A stretch of DNA of 64,000 bases from Prorocentrum cordatum (lineage: Eukaryota > Sar > Dinophyceae > Prorocentrales > Prorocentraceae): contig CAUYUJ010002736.1 in assembly GCA_963575745.1 (NCBI GenBank), positions 76,489-140,488 of the forward strand, written 5' to 3'. Positions 30,001 through 38,474 of the stretch are shown here, piece by piece. How positions within the stretch are numbered: position 1 is the stretch's first letter; every line of letters starts with the position of its first letter. The notes under the pieces are model-generated. The model saw only the letters and a program-made list of their open reading frames with translations. It did no database searches and was not told the origin of the DNA. A program made the translations under genes and the position numbers.

Positions 30001-30865
30001 GGGGAACCTATGGGCTGATTTTTTCGCGAAGCTCGGCTCGGCGTCCCACAGTTACGCGGATGGATTCTGTAAGGCCTTGGCGGGGGAATATAGATATCAT
30101 AAGTCCACTCTTAGGTTCTTGGCGTGGGCTGCTCAAAGGTTGTTGCAGTCTCAGGCGTGGTCTGGTGATCCTGATGTGCCTCTCGTTTCCTCGAGCCTCC
30201 CCCTTCCCCCCAAGTTGACGATCACCAGTCACGAGATCTGGCACAGCCAGAAGGTCGCCATTTGGAGGTGCCGTGTATGTGGCAGATTTGCTCGCAGCCA
30301 GACTTCTCTCAATGCCATGCTCGCACAGAGGGCCACGCGTGATTGCATAGCCAGCCCCGTGCAGCTCCTGGCTGCATCTGAATGGTGGAATGCTCATGCG
30401 ACCGGCCAGGGGTTTGCCCTGATGCGATCCGAGGCCGTGCAGCTGGCAATGGACGCCGCCCAGAGAGAGGCTGAGCTGTGTAGCCAGACCGAGGGGCCCG
30501 ACGACATGGGGGTGAAGGGCCCGCTGACTCCTGTGCTCCCCTCGGGGCCCAGTGGGCCCGACAGGTTCCCTCAATTTTCGGCCCTCGGTCACGACGTGTT
30601 TAAAAATAGTGATTATTTCTGCTGCCGCAAATGCGGTGGAAACGGCACTCTTGGCAATTTTGTGAAGTTAGCCGCCAGATGTGTTGGTTTTTCGGCCGTT
30701 GCCTCCACGAAGGCGAACCAGCGCATGGCCATTCGGAGGATCGAGGCAGGCCTGCATCCGAAGACTGGCGCGAGGCTCTCTGCCCCCTCCGCTTGTCGGC
30801 CGTGCAGGCGTGGAGTTAGCCACGCTAGCCCCACGGATGCGGGCAGGCCCGCCTTTTGTGTGTAG
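27026..30865 (+). CDS. LINE-A ORF2, C-terminal part: reverse transcriptase and RNase H
   Basis: About 1279 residues in the frame +1 to the endonuclease part. The reverse transcriptase has motif A LLDMIKCF (Asp codon at 28046), a region around ILAGCSHATGML as motif B, and motif C LVDD (28319-28327) where most LINEs have F/YADD. A CxxC-x8-H-x4-C zinc knuckle (CRVC, YGHIWYDC) is at about 29.31 kb. An RNase H domain follows, with FVDGS (29612), AERWS (29750), SDLQ (29810) and NLWADFF (30017) supplying the four acidic residues. Two more cysteine-rich fingers are at 30.27 kb (RCRVCGRF) and 30.62 kb (CCRKCGG). The C-terminus ends at a TAG. Apart from the entry frameshift no stop interrupts it, so the copy is young. 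Confidence 0.85.
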   Translation, partial: PPPKTRTYKDPSTKAWATALCWAKHLGKCRQFLTKEVAGLQECAAMCELTPNQHVKLLRALADASNFMIKVGACKKVLARLDDRTSGFFQSGFAVLARADFAECLTHVYLTAKAKIGAAEAAASSAWLAWAREAFQRGASQAHRFSKVRAVQEVVAAGSKSQPFQLADQEMQPWADIWRTHDCSKLPLPDGAHAWPSLPCITALEVEDCIQQFKISTAAGPSRIAPRALPHLSQGAYEGIAFLFNGCEAQLAWPNDRVWTEMVRLAKPDGGVRLIALINTLCRVWGKLRKPVTCSWQELHGCLEIWGTRKRHSSTDSAFAHNLSAELASLLGEISISVLLDMIKCFEMIHPAQLIKEAEAVSFPPRLVWMLVDLYRQPRRLKAFGSLSESLEVFQGILAGCSHATGMLFVLTFRALKRLNQIAPCVTPRALVDDVSLQLVATTPDTLPQLEKAVRIFRYDAQVLGLTTQPKKSGIVAASGRSKRLFRHGAAQLKLQFRPWMRNLGHELAGGKVLRLQEKARLKSLKQRRRKYMALRSAVGRKASLLFRTGALPAAGHGGGVSGVADVSLRYFRQLASTLAGGKKHGGVTAYLLAHRDPYYDPIFDCTLTICPRYAAWIWDSRVCLGRAQRAWAQLRHYFDDNPTWQIAKGPMSACWLSLHRIGWAMTSAHTFRSDTNITINLVTTCPYDVKLYMIEGIQRWQHRRLLHHMPTSQGTEQVWHRALRGGLQAIRCPRQLGALSAVMADVIPLPGVRASQGYRISPECRVCQAPQGSYGHIWYDCAGLVLDGVDGLGEQVPEEILSHRNALINSCLDILGYPQAETTYLTYGIPSLSVALEPPEAHPQVQSWGNVSGPWGPTCFVDGSCLQSSLPEVARAGWAAVQLNQDLIPVRAVFGALPGVRQTIGRAERWSIRQALHFAPKVEKIVSDLQASVREGNAWGPEQAAGLAKHASIWADIFRNQQHDPPQFVWCPAHLSLDDAVEKGVSLEHWAGNLWADFFAKLGSASHSYADGFCKALAGEYRYHKSTLRFLAWAAQRLLQSQAWSGDPDVPLVSSSLPLPPKLTITSHEIWHSQKVAIWRCRVCGRFARSQTSLNAMLAQRATRDCIASPVQLLAASEWWNAHATGQGFALMRSEAVQLAMDAAQREAELCSQTEGPDDMGVKGPLTPVLPSGPSGPDRFPQFSALGHDVFKNSDYFCCRKCGGNGTLGNFVKLAARCVGFSAVASTKANQRMAIRRIEAGLHPKTGARLSAPSACRPCRRGVSHASPTDAGRPAFCV

Positions 30866-31296
30866 GAAGGACGCGACGATAATCGTGCTCCCTCCCCTGC
30901 CGCCTCCTGCCCCGTCGAGGGCCTTTCCTCCTCTCCCTTGTCCTGTGGTCCTGGGGCCGAGGGCGCGAGAGGCGAAGGTACTCGTGTTGCGACCTTGGAC
31001 GAGGTCCAGAGGCTGTCCCATGATCGGACCGCCCATCGGCCAAGTGATGTGGCCCGTGTCCCTCTGCCCGAGACTGGAGACGGATCCAGCTCGGGCTCTG
31101 ACTAATCTCGTTTAGTTTTTGGGCCCTCCCCCCCCGCCGCCGCCGCCGCCGCCATCGCTGCACATCGTCTACTTTTTCAACACGACTGTGCTCTGCGAGG
31201 CGGGCGCGCGCGCCGCCGCGAGGGTAGGGTGGGACCTCTCTTGGACATCGGACCCCCTGCTCGGCACTCGTGCCTTGCAGGGGGCACAGCGGTCTG
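30866..31296 (+). other. LINE-A 3' region
   Basis: G+C-rich DNA without a gene, with a T run and CCC/CCG repeat at about 31115-31155 and GCAGGGGGCACAGCGGTC just before the (TCC)n array. It probably contains the LINE 3' untranslated region. Confidence 0.5.
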
Positions 31297-31445
31297 CGCC
31301 CCTCCTCCTCCTCCTCCTCCTCCTCCTCCTCCTCCTCCTCCTCCTCCTCCTCCTCCTCCTCCCCCTCCCCCTCCTCCTCCTCTCCCTCCTCTTCCTCCTC
31401 CTCCTCCTCCTCCTCCTCCTCGTCGTCCTCCCCCTCCTTCTCTTC
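31297..31445. repeat. (TCC)n array downstream of LINE-A
   Basis: TCC triplets in the same orientation as those directly before the LINE, with CCC, TTC and CGT interruptions. Confidence 0.95.
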
Positions 31446-31649
31446 GTCCTCCTCCCCCTTCGCCCCCTCAGTCTGCCCGCTTCCCCCTCCCCCTGGTCGA
31501 GATGCAGTCGGCCACCACCGCCGCCCAACTCCGAGCGGCGCGGCAGGGTGACCACCGCCGGAGCGTCGGAGGTAATTATCGACCCCCCTCGTCCTCGATG
31601 GTTGATGCTGCGGGTCAGGCTGGCAACCACCTGGGACACTCGGTGCCCC

Positions 31650-31829
31650 TACAGTCGGGGCCCTGGAGAAGGAACCCTTTTCGTTGGGGAGGGGCTCCGC
31701 GTGCCTTAACTGTTTCGCAGCTTGCCCTGGATTCTCCTTCTGTTTTCGATCGGAAATCGAAGTTCACCTTAGGGAAGAAAGGGGCCTCGTTCCTTACTTA
31801 GGGTTCCTTAGGCCAACGGCCCGACGGTA
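31650..31829. mobile_element. Family E MITE, copy 2 (180 bp)
   Basis: TACAGTCGGGGCCCTGGAGA at the left and CGGCCCGACGGTA at the right, with GGGGAGGGGCTCCGCGTG and GAAATCGAAGTTCACCTTAG inside, as in copies 1 and 3. Confidence 0.85.
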
Positions 31830-31914
31830 TCTCTGGCCAGCGCCAGGGGAGGGGGAGGAATCTGCAGTCCCAGGGGCAGCGCTAGGGGGGGGGGGGGGGG
31901 GGACAGGCACATGG

Positions 31915-32245
31915 AGGGGACGCATCGACCCCCCAATCGCACATTGATCGCCGACAGTGGCCTGAAGGGGAGGAGGAGGAGGAGAGGAGGAGGAGGAGGA
32001 GGAGGAGGAGGAGGAGGAACAGGAGGGAGGAGGAACAGGAGGAGGAACAGGAGGGAGGAGGAACAGGAGGAGGAACAGGAGGAGGAGGAGGAGGAGGAGG
32101 AGGAGGAGGAGGAGGAGGAGGAGGAGGAGGAGGAGGAGGTCGCCGACAGTGGCCTGACAGCTCATCCCGCCCAGGTACGTGCATGTTTGGTTGTCAGGGG
32201 CCTGTCGCCGATCTATCGGCGGCGGTAGATCGCCGATTCGATGCC
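31915..32245. mobile_element. Family O element, copy 1, split by a GGA array
   Basis: GCATCGACCCCCCAATCGC and ATTGATCGCCGACAGTGGCC on the left, and GGCCTGTCGCCGATCTATCG on the right, match family O copy 2 at 62.52 kb in order. Here a 174-bp GGA array lies in the middle, with an 18-bp perfect direct repeat (TCGCCGACAGTGGCCTGA) on both sides of it, at 31948-31965 and 32140-32157. Confidence 0.75.
31966..32139. repeat. (GGA)n array inside family O
   Basis: GGA with AACAGGA interruptions, bounded by the 18-bp direct repeats described for family O copy 1. Confidence 0.95.
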
Positions 32246-32589
32246 GATGCTTCCTCCCGTAAGCCAGTCCCCCCCCCCCCCCCGCCCCCCCAACGCTGCC
32301 CCATCATAGTCACGACGCTGGGGCAAGGACCACTCTGGGCTCAGGAGGGGCTCGGGTCTTCCAGCTGACCCCAGGATCTGGGTCGGGGAGCCTCTTAGTG
32401 GCCGACCTCGCCGCGGCCAGGGAACACACACGTCCCTTCAGTGTGTCTGCCAGCGGTCCTCAATGACAGCACGGCGACTGCAGTTCTGAGGTGAAGAGGC
32501 AACGACACGGCGTACACGGTCTCCTCCATTGCCTTCTCATGCTCCTCCGCCACGGCAGTCCCCACGGTCAGGAGCCCACGACTTTCCAT
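32246..32589. other. Unassigned spacer with a C run
   Basis: A run of about 14 C lies near 32270. No gene is recognisable; minus-strand frames may hold the decayed end of the LINE that follows. Confidence 0.4.
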
Positions 32590-33706
32590 TCTGTTATCCT
32601 GCCCAATTCGCCCTCATCCTCCCCTTCTACGAAGCAGCCCTCACAGTAGCATGACACAGCGGTCGATGGTAGACTATCTGCGCAAACCTGCGCAAAACAT
32701 GTGCTGCCAGCCCCGCCGCCGAGCTGATGCAGCTGCCTCAGCTTTGCGTAGAAGCCTGCGTTGGACAACTTTCACAGTGCGACTATCAACCAAATCGTTC
32801 AGCAGGTGGTGGAAGGCTTTAATCACGCTGAAAAAAAAACGCCTCAACACTTCAGCGTGGCCTGGTTCGACGGGGTCAAACAGTGTTTTGCCGTGAAACT
32901 GGCGAGTCGCATTGACACCGACAAACTCCAGGTCCCTGGAGGCTGGCCGGAGCAGGGTAGACAGGGCAGGAGGAGCCATGCCAGATGCGATTTTACATAA
33001 GGGGCCTAAAACCGCAGTGTCACGAAGCATGCTTACAGGAGTTCAGATGTGCACACACAGCGCAGCCTCCTCAGAAACCCATGTTATTGAAGAACTCATT
33101 GTGCAAGCTGCCCAACTGTTGCAGAATGCCCCGCCTGGCGTGGTGGATCGCCGGCGTTTCCCCTCGATGTATGAGAGAATGTGGCATTTGTACAGCTTGA
33201 CAAGCTCGCAGTCGCGGTAACACCGTCTTGTCTGGACAAGGGCGCGCAGGCGCCACCTTCTTCCCTCTGTAGCGATATGATGCACGACCAGATGCATATT
33301 GAAACGGGTCGCCGTGGCAATTAGACCTGTCGAGGAAATGAGTCTCGTTGGCCGGTTCAGAACGCACGTCGCCCCAAGCGTGAAGTGCCGCTTGACACTC
33401 GGACCCCCGGGGGATCCAGACCGGGAGAGGGGGGTCCGGACCTGCGAGCTGTGCCAGGGAAGGCGCTCAAGCAGTCCAGAGCATCCGTGAAGACGGCATC
33501 GATGAAGTCGTGCTGCAGAACAGCCTCTCGAGCATCCGCGCAGTAGACGTTCCGAAGTGGAGGGCCAAGGGCAGTGCCTTGAGATACCTTGCCGTGCAGC
33601 TCGAAAGCGTCAGACAGGACACCGTCCACCACGACGTGGGCAGTCCTGGGAGCAAGCCACGATGAGAGTACAAGTCAGCCGGCGGGAACCCACCGCCACC
33701 CTCTGT

Positions 33707-33845
33707 CCTGACTCCCATCCCCGAGCAGGCGATTCAAGGGGTCGGGACTGAGGGTGGGGGCGTTTTCTCCATCCTTGGACCCCGAAAAAACATCCTCGCC
33801 CCCAGTCACGATCCCCTGGATCGCGGGTTCGGGGATGGAGTCGGG
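33707..33845. mobile_element. Family II MITE inside LINE-C
   Basis: CTGACTCCCATCCCCGAGCA at the left faces CGGGTTCGGGGATGGAGTCG at the right, and the pairing continues (GCGATTCAAGGGG against CCCCTGGATCGC) to about 36 bp. It separates reverse transcriptase fragments of LINE-C. Confidence 0.7.
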
Positions 33846-33888
33846 ATTGGGGGTTGGGGTGGATTTTCGCAGTTCCAACAAGGATGAA

Positions 33889-34042
33889 GTCCGGCCTGTC
33901 CCTCTACAGGAGGAAAATTCAGAAATAGTCAAAAAATATAGTCAGTGGACGATTTTTCTAGCATTCTTGAATTATTTCATGCTATTTTTGAATGTTTTTT
34001 TATTATTTGTCCAAAATCCGCCTGTTGAGGGACATACCCGAC
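33889..34042. mobile_element. Family C MITE, copy 1, inside LINE-C
   Basis: GTCCGGCCTGTCCCTCTACA at the left faces TGTTGAGGGACATACCCGAC at the right. The A+T-rich middle (AGAAATAGTCAAAAAATATA) is shared with copies 2 and 3. Confidence 0.8.
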
Positions 34043-34273
34043 CTAAAACAAGGACGAATACGCAGTGTTGATGCCTTTCGCCTTCTAATTGTCGACACTG
34101 CGGTCCGCTCTCACCTGGTCGCAGGGGCCAGACAAGTCCGAGCAGCACACGATAACGCGCCTGCCTCGACCAATCTCCCAAAGCCAGCTGCATACGGCAT
34201 ACGCCAGAGCGTCCTTGTTGCCGCGGTGGTAAGCGAACTGAGCGTTGGTGGCCTCAGAATAAGGTACATTTAA

Positions 34274-34426
34274 GTCGTGCACGCCCCTCTACGGGGGGAG
34301 TGTTCAAAAATAGTAAAACAGTAGTATGGGGATGATTGTTCTATGATTTGTTGATTATTTTGGGAGTATGTTTTGAAAATGTTTAATTTTTCGTCTAAAA
34401 TCCGCCTGTAGGGGGACATGCCCGAC
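34274..34426. mobile_element. Family C MITE, copy 2, inside LINE-C
   Basis: GTCGTGCACGCCCCTCTACG at the left and TGTAGGGGGACATGCCCGAC at the right, with AAAAATAGTAAAACAGTAGT in the middle. It is 153 bp, only 231 bp from copy 1. Confidence 0.8.
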
Positions 34427-35406
34427 CTACAGGTATACCTGTCTTCGCAGAGGCCCTCTCCGCAGCCTTGGACACGTGCTAGCTCAAGTGGATGCCCCGC
34501 TTGTAGTTGTCAGCGAGGGATTTGCTCTTGCGCCTGTGTAACGGGAGCACCCAGTGAACCTTCCATCCCGCAGGCCATACGCCGCTGCAAAGAATGATGC
34601 GGGCAACGATCGCCGCGGGCACCGCTATCTGCGAAGCGCATTGCTTCAGGAGCCTGGCAGAGATAGAGTCAGGACCAGTGCCAGCGTCTTCGCGCAATGT
34701 TTCAAAACTCTCAGAACGGACCAGCCGCGGATAGGTGCGAAGCCACACATTCTTTGGTCGCCGTATCGGCTGCAGGAGAGAGGCCAAACTTCGCAGGGAC
34801 TCCTCTTGAACAAATTTGTCTTATCTTTCGGGCTGGTCTCCCACTGCCCACAAGAGCTCTGCAGAGGAATTGACGATGAAGACGAATGGCCGGCCTGTAG
34901 CTTGAGAGCGTTGCGTAATCCCCACCTCTTGGAAGAAGGTGGTAGGGTAAGAATGCGTTGCCGTGTGCGGGTGGTCTAACACGAAAGCCCGCCTCAGAGA
35001 TGACGATGTCGTGGTCGCTGATGCCAGACACCATCTGGTAAGTATCGGGGAATCGCAAGACCCGAGTAAGCCAGAACTTGGGTTTGCTTACGTTTTTTTG
35101 ACGAGCGCGTCCCGGATTTTGACGGTCCAGTTTTCGTGGGATGTCTGCAGCGGGAGTTCGCGTCAAATTTTAGATTGGGCCTCGTCATTTTTATGAGGGC
35201 CCCGTCGGGCCAACCCGAGTCCCCCGTACCCGAGTCTTACGTCTCCCCGAAAGTAAGGCCAGAGATGAGGTCACCGAAAACAGGGTCCAAGAGGTATTCG
35301 CCGCGAGTGGGCCGCCCAGCCATCTCATGCAAGCTTAATATTTTGCATGTGACCCGCAACTCCTGCCCCTCGGTCGCATTGCCGTTCGAGCACTTGGGCC
35401 ACCGCC

Positions 35407-35555
35407 CTCCTCCTCCTCCTCCTCCTCCTCCTCCTCCTCCTCCTCCTCCTCCTCCTCCTCCTCCTCCTCCTCCTCCTCCCCCTCCCCCCCCCCTTCCCCT
35501 CCCCCTCTCCTCCTCCTCCTCCTCCCCCTCCTTCTCCTCCTCCTCCTCCTCCTGG
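35407..35555. repeat. (TCC)n array
   Basis: Long TCC run with CCC blocks after 35479. Confidence 0.95.
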
Positions 35556-35640
35556 TCCGACCCCCCCTCTCTCTCTCCTTACCTCCTCTAGTCGATAGTT
35601 CTCCTCGTCTCCCGCCCCCCGCCCAGGCTCCCCTCCTCTC

Positions 35641-35831
35641 GGGCCGGGCGAAAGGGGGGGATTGGGAAAGGGGGGGTTACGAAATCTGGTGCATGCAGCT
35701 GGTTTCGGCCGCCGCCGGGCCCACTCCTCGATACATGGGCGTTTCCCGGCGCCGGGAGGCGCCGGGAAACGCAGCTATGCGTGAGCTTATTCTCAAACCC
35801 CCCTCTTGCCATCCCCCATTTCGCCCAGCCC
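35641..35831. mobile_element. Family P MITE, copy 1, with a second right end after it
   Basis: GGGCCGGGCGAAAGGGGGGA at the left faces CCCCATTTCGCCCAGCCC at the right. The interior has GCATGCAGCTGGTTTCGGCC and a GGCGCCGGGAGGCGCCGGG palindrome. At 35909-35970 a further AGCTACGCGAGCTGATTCTC to CGCCCGGCCC stretch repeats the right end alone. A full copy lies at 63.11 kb. Confidence 0.75.
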
Positions 35832-36159
35832 GAGATCAGCGTCGGGTGATCGATGAGACGGCGTCGATTGGCCTCGGCTCGCGTCGATCTGGCGCCGATT
35901 CGCCTCGGTCAGCTACGCGAGCTGATTCTCAAACGCCCCCTTTGCCATCCCCCCCCCTGTCGCCCGGCCCGATGCTCCCCCTCCCCCCCCGGGGGGGCGC
36001 GGGAGGCGAGATGTCCATCCGGGAGATCTCCGCGGAGGCCTCGGACCTGGACGCCCGCCTCCAAGAGGTATCCGGGGAGCGCTCCCGCGCCCCGGGGTCG
36101 GCCCGCCGCGTGCCCCCAGGGGGTCGGGGGGGGCGGGGTCGCTCGGGGGCCTCGGTGAT

Positions 36160-36302
36160 GTCGGGCCTGTCCTCCTACAGTTGGGATCTTCGACGAAAAC
36201 TTAAAAACCTCCCCCCAACAATAGTCCAGACATCGTCTGGAGCATTTTTGGGGTATTTTTTATTCTTCGTCGAGAATCCCCCTGGAGGGGGACAGGCCCG
36301 AC
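36160..36302. mobile_element. Family C MITE, copy 4 (143 bp)
   Basis: GTCGGGCCTGTCCTCCTACA at the left and GGAGGGGGACAGGCCCGAC at the right form an inverted repeat of about 20 bp, and TTCGACGAAAA against TTCGTCGA continues inward. Confidence 0.8.
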
Positions 36303-36346
36303 TCAGGACCTCAGCGTGGCATTCCGCGGTCCCCCCAAGCTCGAGC

Positions 36347-36582
36347 ATTGTCGAAGCGTCCTGGCTTTCTTTTCAATAGGCCCACCGAAGAAGGCTCCAA
36401 TAACCTCCTGTGGCCTGCACGACATGCCCTCAGAACGTTCTTGGCTGGGGCTGCCTTGTTTTATCACATCGGGTCTATGTTCTAAGAACACTGCTTTGGT
36501 TATTCGTTTTTGGGGGGTTCTAAGAACATGTCGTGGTAGGCCTATAGGAATGCCGGGACGGTCGGTCCCTGCTCAACAGACC
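36347..36582. mobile_element. Family T element, copy 1
   Basis: GTCGAAGCGTCCTGGC, ATAGGCCCACCGAAGAA, TTATCACATCGGGTCTATG, GTGGTAGGCCTATAGGAATG and GACGGTCGGTCCCTGCTCA are shared in order with copy 2 at 51.25-51.49 kb. ATAGGCCCACC and GTGGTAGGCCTAT are inverted to each other. Confidence 0.7.
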
Positions 36583-36779
36583 TGCGCAAAGCCCGCCCCT
36601 GGAACCCATGGCCAGCTCTTCCTCCCGGATAGCTTTTCGACGGCCCCAGCGCCTGAGAGCCCCAGGCCGAAGCCTATCATGCACGTCCGTTCCCTTGGGG
36701 AACGGGTGCTCCACAGGCGGCGGACATTTACGAATCCCCGCTCGGGGCTCAAGCGACAGGGGTCAATGCAAACGGGGGT

Positions 36780-36970
36780 CAGCCAGAGCGCCCGATCTTG
36801 CATGATCCTACAAGGCCAGGGTCGCATTGACCCGGGCTTCGGCGCAGGATCCTGCCGGATCTTGCAGGATCCTTCGCGTTGACCCGGGCTTGGGTGCGGA
36901 ATCTTGCAGGATCTTGCAGGATGTTGCAAGGCCTGACTGACCCGGGTTTGGACTGACCGGGGTCAGAAGA
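36780..36970. repeat. Clustered short repeats (TTGACCCGGGCTT, ATCTTGCAGGAT)
   Basis: GCATTGACCCGGGCTTCGG, GTTGACCCGGGCTTGGG and four ATCTTGCAGGAT or ATCCTGC-like words repeat irregularly in both orientations. No gene. Confidence 0.65.
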
Positions 36971-36985
36971 TCCCCGACCCGCCTC

Positions 36986-37243
36986 GTGCCAAATCCCCGA
37001 AAATCCCAAAGAATCCTTTGGCCTCGACCTTGTGCTTCGACATCTGGACTACGGCCCCTCCGCAGGGGCCGCGGCGGGTTTCGCAGGCTCGTGGACGAGA
37101 TCCGACCCGACGTGGCGGCGGACGCGCAGCGGATGGCGGCGAAGCCGGGCTCCATCGCCAAGGAATGGGGCCGCGGAGGAGGGGGGGGAGAGTCGATGCT
37201 TCTCAGGACGTGTGTTGGCGCCCCCTGTCGAGCAGAGCAGTGA
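36986..37243 (+). CDS. Unrecognised small ORF, doubtful
   Basis: An 85-residue frame whose middle (GGFRRLVDEIRPDVAADAQR, then MAAKPGSIAKEWG) looks like ordinary protein, unlike its repeat-filled surroundings. Two other frames are open over the same stretch and the end is Gly-rich. It may be an exon or a transposon scrap. No function can be given. The following DNA to 37595 shows nothing recognisable. Confidence 0.2.
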   Translation: MPNPRKSQRILWPRPCASTSGLRPLRRGRGGFRRLVDEIRPDVAADAQRMAAKPGSIAKEWGRGGGGGESMLLRTCVGAPCRAEQ

Positions 37244-37594
37244 CGAAGCATCCTTATCTGCCTGTATGCCCTAAACGATCTTGGCCTTTTGCAGTCTGCA
37301 TCGCATCTTCTCAGAAACTGCCAGGCTGAGTCAGTCTCTCAGTCTAAGATACACGCTTCATGGTACAAACATGCAGTTTGGGTGATAGTCGCCTTGTTTG
37401 CTGATGGCAATATAGCCACCTAGAGGAATACACGGATGGTCAATGCGTGCGCAAGAGAGTGGCTCCTGATTACGGATAGCACTCGGTCTATGCCGGGCCT
37501 CATCACGGCGCCTGCGTCACAGTCGAAGGGTCTCGGGTGGACGGGCACGCATTGGCGCTTGCACATGTTCTGAAGACCATCGGCAAGAGGGGAG

Positions 37595-37690
37595 GGAGCC
37601 TCCTCTTCTTCCTCCTCCCTCCTCCCCTCGTCCTTTTCCTCCTCCCTCCTCCCCTCGTCCTCCTACCTCTTCCCTCCTCCCTCCTCCACC
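37595..37690. repeat. TCC-rich array
   Basis: TCCTCC with CTTCC and CCTCCCTCC blocks. Confidence 0.85.
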
Positions 37691-37844
37691 ATCGTGCCGC
37701 CTCCAGCGGGCGGCTGCCGGCAGCTCCCTCCGCCGCTGCTGCTTGGCACGGAAGGTGATTTCACGGCACTCAGAAGACAACACGTTCCATGTTCTTGTGC
37801 GTTCGTTGTTAGCATCATGCTTTGAACATGTTTGAGTTATCGGA

Positions 37845-38035
37845 GGCGCGCCCAGGGGGCAAGTTGGAGGGGGCGAGCCCTTCAGAGAGCTCAGAAGGCC
37901 TTCTGAGCCTCCTGAGAATGCTTCTGGGCCTTCTCCGAAGACACCGACTGCTTCTCACAAGGCCGGAGGGCTCCTGAGGAGCCCCGCTGCCTTCTGAGGA
38001 GGCCTGCCCCCTCCGTCATCCCCCCTGGGCGCGCC
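37845..38035. mobile_element. Family GG MITE (191 bp)
   Basis: GGCGCGCCCAGGGGGC and GGAGGGGGC at the left face GCCCCCTCC and CCCCCTGGGCGCGCC at the right. An internal CAGAAGGCCTTCTG palindrome is present. Single copy here. Confidence 0.75.
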
Positions 38036-38051
38036 GCCAGGACTGTTCAGA

Positions 38052-38160
38052 GCCCCGAGTCATCAGGGGTAACTCGGGCCAGGGCTAACTCGGGCTCGTT
38101 TGTCGGGATTCCGAACCCGACTTACCCCGGGCCCGAGTTACCCCGGATAGTTCGGGCGCC
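38052..38160. mobile_element. Family HH inverted-repeat element (109 bp)
   Basis: GGGGTAACTCGGGCC at 38066-38080 is the exact inverse of GGCCCGAGTTACCCC at 38130-38144, and weaker pairing extends to both ends. It starts 16 bp after family GG. The DNA from 38161 to 38475 shows no gene. Confidence 0.7.
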
Positions 38161-38474
38161 CAAGCTATGCAAGACGCACGGACTTGCGCCCTGCGCGAAG
38201 CCTTTTTGCAGGCCGAAGCGCTCCGACCTTGGGAGTGCAGGGCTGGCGCCCCCCTCAGGGCGCGACGAGGGCCTTCCGACAGGCTCTGGGGCTTAGGGCG
38301 TCCTCCTGCTCGCCCCTCCTCCTCTTCCTGCCTGCTCGCTTCTGGCCTGGGGCCCCGGGCCCCGGCGACTCACGGGGGATCTGAAGCCCACACCAAACCG
38401 CTCTGGGCCAGTTGGCGGTGCAGTGCCATTCGGTAGCACGGAGGCCTTCCTGTCCGGGCCTCGCGAGTGTTCGG

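Larger units (their letters stand above)
24259..31296 (+). mobile_element. LINE (non-LTR) retrotransposon, near-complete, SL-tagged (LINE-A)
   Basis: The element is about 7 kb: spliced leader, a 190-nt 5' leader, ORF1 (24471-25586), a 49-nt gap, ORF2 (25636-30865, one frameshift) and a 3' region of up to 430 nt. Mobility would be by target-primed reverse transcription using the ORF2 endonuclease and reverse transcriptase. No LTRs and no poly(A) tail are visible. Both ends abut (TCC)n arrays, consistent with insertion into such an array. The exact 3' end is uncertain: it may lie earlier, near the CCG run at about 31136. Confidence 0.85.
32590..35168 (-). pseudogene. LINE reverse transcriptase remnant on minus strand (LINE-C), nested insertions
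   Basis: Reading right to left on the minus strand, fragments follow LINE ORF2 order. At about 35.05 kb is SGISDHDIVISEAGF (the last endonuclease motif). At 34.75-34.50 kb are AGTGPDSISARLLKQCA and a WKVHWVLPLHRR segment, the start of the reverse transcriptase. At 33.59-33.45 kb are VSQGTALGPPL (motif B) and VFTDALDCL, where motif C should read xDD and has lost an Asp. At 33.22-33.05 kb is CELVKLYKCHILSYIEG, and at 33.02-32.70 kb is LGPLCKIASGMAPPALS. Frameshifts and stops are many. Three small elements (II, C1, C2) sit inside it. It resembles the LINE-B type, without RNase H. Confidence 0.8.
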
